Part shown: positions 1-5,363 of the stretch, piece after piece
How positions within the stretch are numbered: position 1 is the first letter of the stretch
How the letters are laid out: each line of letters begins with the position of its first letter
Origin: Christensenella sp. UBA3770
GTDB lineage: Bacteria; Bacillota; Clostridia; Christensenellales; CAG-1252
Assembly: GCA_002371075.1 (NCBI GenBank)
Contig: DFFS01000079.1
Span: forward strand, 1-11,217
DNA length: 11,217 nt
Direction: 5' to 3'
Notes under the pieces: generated by a model
What the model saw: the letters and a program-made list of their open reading frames with translations, nothing else
Databases searched by the model: none
Told to the model about the DNA's origin: nothing
Translations under genes and position numbers: made by a program

Positions 1-13
1 TAAGAAAAAAATG

Positions 14-19
14 TATAAT
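14..19 (+). promoter_or_regulatory. Possible -10 box for tmcAL
   Basis: A perfect TATAAT hexamer lies 60 bases upstream of the chosen tmcAL start. It would give a transcription start near position 26 and a leader of about 55 nt. The matching -35 box would fall outside the left edge of the window, so only half of the promoter can be judged. The surrounding bases are AT-rich, so a chance match is possible. If the promoter is real, it also argues against the longer reading frame that opens at position 11, because that ATG would lie upstream of the transcript. Confidence 0.4.
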
Positions 20-79
20 AATTATAACCCCCGCGCGAGGAAAATGCAAGGAGAAACAAGCAATAAAATAAAGAGAGTT

Positions 80-1237
80 ATGAAAACCGTCGCCGTTACA
101 GCCGAATTCAATCCTCTTCACAACGGGCATTTGCGCCTCCTGAAAATGGCGCGTTCCCTTTCGCCCGATCTTCTTGTCGTGATCCTAAACGGAGACGTCA
201 CCCAACGCGGTGAGCTTGCCCTGTTTGACAAATACACCCGCGCAAAACACGCCCTTGCCGCCGACGCGGACGTTGTGATAGAGTTGCCGCAGATCTTCGG
301 CGCCGCCTGTGCGGAGCGTTTTGCCGACGCGGCGGTCAAATTGCTGTCCGGCATCCCCTCTGACGAACGCATCCTTGCCTTTGGCAGCGAGGAGGGGGAC
401 TTGATCCCTCTTGAGAATGCCGCGCGGATCCTCTCCGACGAACCGGTGGAACTGTCGGTGGACCTCAGGGAACTGATGGATATGGGCTTTTCGTATCCTG
501 CGGCGCGGGCGCAAGCCTTTGCAGCCTACACCAAGGAGCGCGGCATCCCGGTCGCCGACCTTACCAAACCCAACAACATTTTGGCGATCGAGTACATTCG
601 CGCCTTGAAAAAACGAGGCGGCACCCCTTTTACCCTAAAACGCGGCGGGGACTATCATGGCGAAACCGTCGATCCGACCGAGCCCTCCGCATCCGCCCTG
701 CGCGCGGCGCTTTTTGACGAAAACAAGCAAACGGCGCTTGCCGCGCTGCCCCCCTTTGTGGCAAAGGACGCGGAGAACGCCATCGGGACGAACCACCTCT
801 CCCCCATTTTGATGTATCATCTTTGCAACATGACGGCGCAAGAGTTGACAACCGTCGCCGACGTTTCGGAAGGCATCGAAAACCGCATTTTACGCTTAGC
901 CAAGGAGTGCGCTGACGCCGAATCGCTTGTCAAAGCCGTATCCACCAAGCGCTACACGGAGTCGCGCGTGCGCCGCATTCTCGTAAACGCGCTGCTCGGT
1001 GTGGACAAACGCATTTTCGAGCAGGCGATCGACGAACCGCCCTACTACAAAGTGCTCGGCGTCAAAAAAACGAGAGCCGACGTTTTATCGCTTCTTTCCC
1101 GCGGCGGCACCCTCTTGACGGGCGAAGAAGAAGCGAAAGAAAGCGGCATTGCCGCGGCTCTGATCGACGCAAAAGCGCACGAACTCTATCGCGTGGCGAA
1201 AGGCGCGGAGCTTGAGGACGGCATGATCCTCTTTTGA
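80..1237 (+). CDS. tmcAL: tRNA(Met) cytidine acetate ligase (TmcAL, YlbM family)
   Basis: Known role of the family: it activates acetate with ATP and forms N4-acetylcytidine at the wobble base C34 of elongator tRNA-Met in the cytoplasm. Seen here: a 385-residue nucleotidyltransferase-like protein with NPLHNGH at residues 11-17 (the HIGH-type nucleotide-binding motif), NGDVTQRGE at 37-45, KPNNILAIEYIRAL at 163-176, SASALR at 203-208 and TKRYTESRVRRIL at 289-301, all in the family order and spacing. The length is close to that of the family. The frame is open back to an ATG at position 11, but the ATG at 80 gives the usual N-terminus, which runs directly into the first strand and HNGH. The ribosome site before it is weak (AGAGAG, gap of a few bases). 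It is the only plus-strand gene and ends one base from the convergent ylbJ. The family assignment is firm; the exact start is less so. Confidence 0.93.
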   Translation: MKTVAVTAEFNPLHNGHLRLLKMARSLSPDLLVVILNGDVTQRGELALFDKYTRAKHALAADADVVIELPQIFGAACAERFADAAVKLLSGIPSDERILAFGSEEGDLIPLENAARILSDEPVELSVDLRELMDMGFSYPAARAQAFAAYTKERGIPVADLTKPNNILAIEYIRALKKRGGTPFTLKRGGDYHGETVDPTEPSASALRAALFDENKQTALAALPPFVAKDAENAIGTNHLSPILMYHLCNMTAQELTTVADVSEGIENRILRLAKECADAESLVKAVSTKRYTESRVRRILVNALLGVDKRIFEQAIDEPPYYKVLGVKKTRADVLSLLSRGGTLLTGEEEAKESGIAAALIDAKAHELYRVAKGAELEDGMILF

Positions 1238-1238
1238 T

Positions 1239-2174
1239 TTAACGCAAAAACAAAGATCCAACCCCCAAACACAGCGAAAAAGATAACAGCGCTTGCGTGG
1301 TTTTCATCAACAGAAACTTTCCCCATTTGAGTCCCGTTTTTCCCAAAAAGGCAAGCGATTGCAACAACACGGACAACCCGCCGAAACTGACGGCAAAAGC
1401 GCAAAGCGCCGCCGTCCAAACTCTTTCTATGCCAAGCGCGGCAAACTCCACGCACCCGCGTGTGACTTCAAAAACGGAATACAGAACCGCGCCCGCCGTT
1501 TTGCCGCCGAGCGCCAACCCGGTCAGTCCCAAAAGATCAAAAAACATATCTCCCAAAAGGTTGGCGACGGCAATAAAACCGCCCACGAGCGCCAAAGACA
1601 AAACGCTTTCGTACATCGCCTCGGAAAGGAGCGCGCCGCTTTGCGACGACAGCGGCATTGCGGGTGGACAAACCTCGCTTTTTTTGCCTCGATACAACAG
1701 CCCGTTCAAAAAGGCTCCGACGTAATGCGTTACGAGAATGACGACGCCCGCTTTGGCGTCGCCGAGGATCACCGCGCCCACGCTGCCAAGCACGAACATG
1801 CTGCCGCTTGTGGAGCAAAAGGACGCCGCGCGCGCCGCCTCCTCTTTTGTTAAAAGCCCCTTTTCATAAAGGTCGGCAAGCACCCTGGCGCCAACGGGAT
1901 AGCCACTGAGCAAACTCATCAAAAATGGATAGGCGGTGACGGGACTGTTGCCCCACACCTTTCCGAGCGGTTTGCCGACGGTGGTGCTCAAAGTCCCTAC
2001 GCAACCCGTCCCCGTGAGAAGTTTGGTAAAAAAGAAATACGGCAGCATGGAGGGAAGCACCGAAGAAGCAAACAGCAGCACCCCCTTTTGCACCGAAACG
2101 AAGTACCTTGCGGGAGATAGGAGCAGCGCCAAGAGCACCGACGCCACAAACAGCGGAGGGAAAAGTTTTCGCAT
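1239..2174 (-). CDS. ylbJ: Sporulation integral membrane protein YlbJ
   Basis: This is a 311-residue polytopic membrane protein of the nucleoside-recognition/Gate superfamily. YlbJ in Bacillus is a sigma-E dependent sporulation protein needed for spore cortex formation; its transported substrate, if any, is not something I can infer. Diagnostic blocks are SGYPVGARVLADLYEKGLL at residues 90-108, followed by SFCSTSGSMFVLGSVG at 118-133, and FGGLSVLLQ near the C-terminus (264-272). Hydrophobic segments are visible at about 5-22, 30-53, 80-100, 125-160, 188-220, 255-280 and 290-310. It is shorter than the B. subtilis protein (about 400 residues). The ATG is fixed by an in-frame TAG three codons upstream. 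No Shine-Dalgarno sequence precedes it, and an intrinsic terminator ends 14 bp before it, so the gene needs its own promoter or read-through. Confidence 0.88.
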   Translation of the reverse strand: MRKLFPPLFVASVLLALLLSPARYFVSVQKGVLLFASSVLPSMLPYFFFTKLLTGTGCVGTLSTTVGKPLGKVWGNSPVTAYPFLMSLLSGYPVGARVLADLYEKGLLTKEEAARAASFCSTSGSMFVLGSVGAVILGDAKAGVVILVTHYVGAFLNGLLYRGKKSEVCPPAMPLSSQSGALLSEAMYESVLSLALVGGFIAVANLLGDMFFDLLGLTGLALGGKTAGAVLYSVFEVTRGCVEFAALGIERVWTAALCAFAVSFGGLSVLLQSLAFLGKTGLKWGKFLLMKTTQALLSFSLCLGVGSLFLR

Positions 2175-2179
2175 AGCAA

Positions 2180-2208
2180 ACTATATGCAAAAAAAAGGCG
2201 GCTGAGAA
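2180..2208 (-). promoter_or_regulatory. Weak candidate promoter for ylbJ, overlapping a terminator
   Basis: On the minus strand TTCTCA (2208-2203, 4 of 6 to TTGACA) is separated by 17 nt from TATAGT (2185-2180, 5 of 6 to TATAAT). The expected transcription start, 6 to 7 nt after the -10 box, falls on or beside the A of the ylbJ ATG at 2174. The -35 box would lie inside the hairpin of the upstream terminator. A sigma-E reading is also possible, because CATATAGT resembles the sigma-E -10 box, but I see no good sigma-E -35 element. This is inference from short motifs only. Confidence 0.35.
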
Positions 2209-2218
2209 TGCAGCCGCC
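2189..2218 (-). terminator. Intrinsic terminator of the coaD transcript
   Basis: On the minus strand a perfect 8-bp stem, GGCGGCTG pairing with CAGCCGCC around a 6-nt loop (2218-2197), is followed by eight T residues (2196-2189). It lies 22 bp after the stop codon of the coiled-coil gene and is a textbook Rho-independent terminator for the coaD operon. It is directional: the plus strand has the A-tract before the stem and no T-tract after it. Confidence 0.9.
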
Positions 2219-2240
2219 CGCTTGTGCTGAATTTACCGCG

Positions 2241-2696
2241 TCAATTGCCGCCGCCGGAACGCTTCCACAGCTCCTCACGCAGGCTTTCGATGGTCATCAT
2301 CGTCTCGTTCATTTTGACCGCGATGTCGTAAAGCTCTTTATCCAAGTTTTGATGCACGGAAATGCGCAGGTTGTCGCAATACTCCTGCATTTTGCCCTCC
2401 AGATCCGCCGCTTGCTTTTTGGCAATGGTCAAAACCTCCGAGTCGTGCACGAGCTTATCCCTCGTTTCGTTGGCGTTTGCAATGATCGCCTCCGCCCTGC
2501 GGTTTGCATCGGCAACGATGGCGTCCCCTTGGCGCAAGATCGCCTGCGCTTCGTAGAAAGACTGCGGGATCGCCTCACGCAAGCGAGAAAGGACGGCGGT
2601 CACCTTGACCTCGTCCACGTAGCTCTTTCCGAAAATGTTCTTTTTGCCGAGGACTTCCCTTTCCAGCTCGTCAATGATCTCTATAACGTCCGTCAT
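2241..2696 (-). CDS. Coiled-coil protein of unknown function (CoaD-linked, annotated 'ATPase' in Clostridia)
   Basis: This is a 151-residue, highly charged, soluble protein with no signal peptide or membrane segment. A short N-terminal helix (residues 1-18) is followed by a family-typical stretch, LSRLREAIPQSFYEAQAIL at 36-54, then an alanine- and glutamate-rich coiled coil from about 55 to 125. It resembles the small DivIVA-like or 'H+-ATPase subunit H-like' proteins that follow coaD in many Clostridia. The 'ATPase' label is historical: I see no Walker motif. Its role is unknown; the coiled coil suggests a structural or scaffold protein. The start is set by GGAGG seven bases before the ATG at 2696; a GTG one codon earlier would leave only 4 nt. 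It shares one base with the coaD stop (TGATG), so translation is probably coupled. A strong terminator follows. Confidence 0.8.
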   Translation of the reverse strand: MTDVIEIIDELEREVLGKKNIFGKSYVDEVKVTAVLSRLREAIPQSFYEAQAILRQGDAIVADANRRAEAIIANANETRDKLVHDSEVLTIAKKQAADLEGKMQEYCDNLRISVHQNLDKELYDIAVKMNETMMTIESLREELWKRSGGGN

Positions 2697-3163
2697 CACT
2701 TTTCCTCCAAATAAGCAGAAGCAAGGGCATAAACGCCTTCGTCGATAAATGAATGATCCGCACCGCTCATCAGCCCCTCGCGCGCTTTGGTGGCGCTGAC
2801 GTGTCTCAAACGGGCGTCGGAAAGGAAAAACACCGTTTCCAAACCGTGTGCGCGGTTGAAATCCGCCATTTCAAGCTCATAGTCCAGATCCGCCGTATCG
2901 CGTAAGCCTCTTACGAGAAAATCCGCGCCGATGGCTTTTGCGGCGTCCACGGCAAGCCCGTCAAACGAAAAGGCGTTGACGCGATCACCGAAAACGGCTT
3001 GGATCATGTTGACACGCTGCTCCGCATCAAAAAGAGGATAGCGATCGGGGTTGACCAAAACCGCCACCGCAACTTCGTCAAAAGCGCGAAGTGCCTTTTC
3101 AATGATATCCTGATGTCCGAGGGTGATCGGATCGAAACTACCCGTGACCAAACATTTGCTCAT
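2696..3163 (-). CDS. coaD: Phosphopantetheine adenylyltransferase (CoaD)
   Basis: It transfers AMP from ATP to 4'-phosphopantetheine to give dephospho-CoA, the penultimate step of coenzyme A synthesis, in the cytoplasm as a hexamer in known homologues. With the chosen start it has 155 residues, normal for the family. Visible motifs are GSFDPITLGH at 8-17 (nucleotide-binding HxGH), VLVNPDRYPLF at 35-45, VRGLRDTADLDYELEMA at 84-100 (the family's RGLR and YE.QMA region) and HVSATKARE at 121-129, matching the ISSSLVRE block. The frame is open to a GTG at 3178, but that extension overlaps a near-consensus promoter and adds five residues absent from the family, so the ATG at 3163 is preferred. No Shine-Dalgarno sequence is present before either start. 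The -10 box is only 6 nt upstream, which predicts a leaderless mRNA. It is first in a two-gene operon with the coiled-coil gene. Confidence 0.96.
   Translation of the reverse strand: MSKCLVTGSFDPITLGHQDIIEKALRAFDEVAVAVLVNPDRYPLFDAEQRVNMIQAVFGDRVNAFSFDGLAVDAAKAIGADFLVRGLRDTADLDYELEMADFNRAHGLETVFFLSDARLRHVSATKAREGLMSGADHSFIDEGVYALASAYLEEK
2704..2708 (-). promoter_or_regulatory. Shine-Dalgarno of the coiled-coil gene, decides its start
   Basis: GGAGG on the minus strand sits inside the last codons of coaD, 7 nt before the ATG at 2696 and 4 nt before the GTG at 2699. The spacing favours the ATG. Confidence 0.75.
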
Positions 3164-3169
3164 ACTGAA

Positions 3170-3198
3170 ATAATACACAAAAAGAGCAAATATGTCAA
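3170..3198 (-). promoter_or_regulatory. Sigma-A promoter of coaD
   Basis: On the minus strand a perfect TTGACA (3198-3193) is separated by exactly 17 nt from TATTAT (3175-3170, 5 of 6). The predicted transcription start is at about 3163-3164, the first base of the coaD ATG. It lies in the 55-bp gap after rsmD. This is the best promoter match in the window. Confidence 0.75.
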
Positions 3199-3218
3199 GA
3201 TTCGTAAATGGAATTGCC

Positions 3219-3770
3219 TTAATTCTGCGAGGAAAAAGAAAGGAGCTCGATCGTCACGCTGCCGTACTTTCGGCTGTCAAAAACCGATAGCCCGCCGCAA
3301 TACGCAAACGGGATCTCGGTGGCGTGCTCGTACACGACGACACCGCCGTCGTTTAACAGAGAAAACTCAAGGATCTTGTTGAGGACGTCGGCAACGAAGG
3401 GGGCTTTGTAAGGCGGGTCCAAATAAACGACGTCGAACCTCTGCCCCGCAAGGCGCTTTAAGGCAACGTCATAGGTGACGTCAAGGAGCTGCGCTTCGGC
3501 GCCGGCCCCCACCTTTTGAAAGTTCTTTTTGATAAGCAAAACGCTGTCTTTGGAGGCGTCCGCAATGACCGCCCGCGCCGCGCCGCGAGAGAGCGCCTCT
3601 ATCGTGATGGCGCCGCTACCGCCAAACAGATCAAGGAACGCCGAACCTGCTATTATACCCTGCAACAGATTAAAAACGTTTTCCTTGACCCTGTCGGTGG
3701 TGGGACGAACGGCTTGATCTTTGGGCGAAAACAACGTGCGCCCCTTGTATTTTCCCGCAATGACTCTCAT
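3219..3770 (-). CDS. rsmD: 16S rRNA (guanine966-N2)-methyltransferase RsmD
   Basis: It uses S-adenosylmethionine to methylate N2 of G966 (E. coli numbering) in helix 31 of 16S rRNA during small-subunit assembly. It has 183 residues, typical for the family. The N-terminus MRVIAGKYKGR and RPTTDRVKENVFNLL at 22-36 are hallmarks of RsmD. The SAM-binding motif I is LDLFGGSGAITIEALSRGA at 46-64, and the catalytic DPPY of N6/N2 methylases is at 118-121. The ATG overlaps the stop of the preceding cyclo-ligase gene in an ATGA junction, and AAGGAG lies 8 nt upstream. It appears to be the last gene of the transcript that begins at the hydratase. No clear terminator follows, so read-through into coaD is possible. 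It is the ylbH orthologue of the conserved rsmD-coaD pair. Confidence 0.95.
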   Translation of the reverse strand: MRVIAGKYKGRTLFSPKDQAVRPTTDRVKENVFNLLQGIIAGSAFLDLFGGSGAITIEALSRGAARAVIADASKDSVLLIKKNFQKVGAGAEAQLLDVTYDVALKRLAGQRFDVVYLDPPYKAPFVADVLNKILEFSLLNDGGVVVYEHATEIPFAYCGGLSVFDSRKYGSVTIELLSFSSQN

Positions 3771-4309
3771 TGTATCCGCTCCTTTTCCGTCACGATCACG
3801 TCGGGCGAGATGTCAAACGGATCAGTGGGGACCGCGTCGCACTCCTGCGCGCCAAAAGCGAGGGCGACAACTTTGCCCGAAAAGCCTTTTAAAAAGCGAT
3901 CGTAAAAGCCCTTTCCCCTGCCAAGGCGACGCCTTGCTTTGTCAAAAGCCAAGAGGGGGATGACGGCAAGATCGGGGGGTTCGTCCGACGTTTTGCCGAG
4001 AGGTTCCTCTATGCCGTAAACGTTCTTTTGCATAAGATCGCCCGCCTGAAAGGGGACGAGCTCCATTTGGTCAATTATGACGCGCGGGAGCAAAACCCTT
4101 TTGCCGTCAAGCAAAGCTTGATGGATAAGCTTGGACGTATCGACCTCCTCCGCGGTGGAATAATAGAAAAAGACCGTGCGCGCGGCAGCGTACTCCGACG
4201 ACGACAAAAAACGCGCGGCGATCAAGGCGCTCTTTTCCCGCCTTTCCGCAACGGACATCGCGGCGAGCTTTTGCTTCATTTGTTTGCGGATCTCTTTCTT
4301 TTCAAACAT
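3767..4309 (-). CDS. 5-formyltetrahydrofolate cyclo-ligase (YqgN/YgfA family)
   Basis: It converts 5-formyltetrahydrofolate to 5,10-methenyltetrahydrofolate with ATP, salvaging a folate that would otherwise inhibit one-carbon enzymes. The 180-residue protein starts with MFEKKEIRKQMKQKL, the basic N-terminal helix of the family. It has FFYYSTAEEVDT at 47-58, LLPRV at 73-77, and the phosphate-binding motif GRGKGFYDRFL at 130-140. Family length is about 180-200. The frame is open to a TTG at 4342, but that extension lies entirely within alr and is not family-like, so the ATG at 4309 is chosen. Its ribosome site is weak: GAGGG 12 nt away or AGGG 3 nt away. It overlaps the end of alr by 8 nt and rsmD by 4 nt, suggesting coupled translation in one operon. 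Confidence 0.93.
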   Translation of the reverse strand: MFEKKEIRKQMKQKLAAMSVAERREKSALIAARFLSSSEYAAARTVFFYYSTAEEVDTSKLIHQALLDGKRVLLPRVIIDQMELVPFQAGDLMQKNVYGIEEPLGKTSDEPPDLAVIPLLAFDKARRRLGRGKGFYDRFLKGFSGKVVALAFGAQECDAVPTDPFDISPDVIVTEKERIQ

Positions 4310-5336
4310 AAACCCTGTTTGCCCTCGGCACGTTAAAGCCAAGCAGCACCTCGTAAGGAATGGTCCCTCGGTGTTTTGCGATATAGGCGGCGTCCGCCGT
4401 CCTTGAAAGTATTATAACACGCGTCCCCACCGATAAGTCAACGTGATCGGAGATCATTTCGAAAGTGTCCATCGAAACCGCCGCGACGCAAAGCCGCCGC
4501 CCCGCCGCAAACACCCGCCTGCCCGCGTCCGCACGAGCGACGCCGTCTCCGTAACCGCCGAGGACCGTATAGGCTTTTAACTTTTTCGGTGCTGTGAATG
4601 CGCCCGTATAACCGAGGGTCTCCCCCGCTTTGACGGTTTTGACCTTGATGACCTCGCTGTAAACTTTCATTGCAAGTTCAAGCGGAATGCCCGCCGTGGA
4701 CGCATTGTGATATCCGTAGGCGGCAAGTCCAACGCGCAAAAAGTCAAACTCCTTGGCAAACGTCGCGCCGCACTCCGTGACCGACGTAAAAAACCGCCCT
4801 TGTCGTCCCTCCTCGGCAAGAGCGCTCCGCACCGCGACGACGGCGCTTTTGAAGCGATCGTTTTGACGCAAGAGATTCAGATCGGAATCGTCCTTGTAAT
4901 GGGTATCCGCTCCCTCCACCGCGACGCCGTTTCGGGCAAGAAAGCGCGCGACGGCAAAGCACTCCTTATCCCCCGTAAAGCCAAGGCGGTTCATGCCGCT
5001 GTTGACCTTGATGCGGCAGCGTTCCACCCCGCAAGCGACCGCCCGTTTTGCAACCTCCATATCACCGATCAGGGGGATCATGCCGTAACGCCTGCACAGC
5101 GCGACGCCATAAAAAGACGGAGCGGTGACGAGGACGTTTTTTCCGAGCTCCCGCAAGGGGATCCCTTCTTCCTCTGTCGCCACTCCGTAATACGCCGCCG
5201 AGACCTCTCTGACCACCCGCGCCGCGCCGTGCCCATAGGCATCCGCTTTGCACATCAAGATCAGGGGTTTCTCGGTTGCTTTGGATATCAGGTTGAAATT
5301 GCGTTTGATCGCGCCAAGGTTGATCTCTGTTTTCAT
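4302..5336 (-). CDS. alr: Alanine racemase
   Basis: This PLP enzyme interconverts L- and D-alanine, supplying D-alanine for peptidoglycan. It is 344 residues, slightly short for the family (about 360-390). It has the fold-type III barrel with the PLP lysine K30 in MCKADAYGHG (28-37), the second catalytic base Y243 in GETLGYTGAFTA (238-249), the substrate-binding block IKVNSGMNRLGF (109-120, K110 matching the carbamylated lysine), THYKD at 145-149, VSMD at 287-290, and TIPYEVL at 325-331 near the C-terminus. Both catalytic residues are intact, so it should be active; a related amino-acid racemase specificity cannot be excluded. No Shine-Dalgarno sequence is seen. Instead an inverted repeat abuts the ATG. 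It lies 27 bp after the hydratase and overlaps the cyclo-ligase gene by 8 nt. Confidence 0.94.
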   Translation of the reverse strand: MKTEINLGAIKRNFNLISKATEKPLILMCKADAYGHGAARVVREVSAAYYGVATEEEGIPLRELGKNVLVTAPSFYGVALCRRYGMIPLIGDMEVAKRAVACGVERCRIKVNSGMNRLGFTGDKECFAVARFLARNGVAVEGADTHYKDDSDLNLLRQNDRFKSAVVAVRSALAEEGRQGRFFTSVTECGATFAKEFDFLRVGLAAYGYHNASTAGIPLELAMKVYSEVIKVKTVKAGETLGYTGAFTAPKKLKAYTVLGGYGDGVARADAGRRVFAAGRRLCVAAVSMDTFEMISDHVDLSVGTRVIILSRTADAAYIAKHRGTIPYEVLLGFNVPRANRVYV

Positions 5337-5353
5337 ACCGCATTGTATGCGGT
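5337..5353 (-). repeat. Inverted repeat directly before the alr start codon
   Basis: A perfect 7-bp inverted repeat, ACCGCAT and ATGCGGT with 3 bases between, occupies most of the 27-bp gap between the hydratase and alr and touches the alr ATG. It can form a hairpin in RNA or be a two-fold protein site in DNA. On the minus strand it contains TACAAT (5 of 6 to the -10 consensus), ending 5 nt before the ATG, but there is no convincing -35 box. No T-tract follows, so it is not an intrinsic terminator. Confidence 0.55.
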
Positions 5354-5363
5354 GAAAGGGAGA

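Noticed and set aside
11..79. N-terminal extension of tmcAL from the ATG at 11 or 44
   Set aside because: The extra 12-23 residues are Asn/Lys/Arg-rich and absent from the family. The ATG at 11 would precede the predicted transcript start, and the GAGG before the ATG at 44 is only 3 nt away.
1214..1235. Possible terminator at the end of tmcAL (GAGGA, 8-base loop, TCCTC, TTTT)
   Set aside because: The stem is only 5 bp with a wide loop and a short T run, and it lies within coding sequence. It is too weak to call.
1293..1853. A 186-codon plus-strand frame opposite ylbJ
   Set aside because: The minus-strand frame has clear YlbJ motifs and membrane segments. The plus-strand product is Arg/Gln/Lys-rich and unlike any domain I know.
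3211..3225. Inverted repeat GAATT-5-AATTC after rsmD
   Set aside because: A 5-bp AT-rich stem with no T-tract is too weak for a terminator and likely to be chance.
4310..4342. TTG-initiated extension of the cyclo-ligase gene
   Set aside because: It overlaps the end of alr and adds residues not found in the family; the ATG at 4309 gives the standard N-terminal basic helix.
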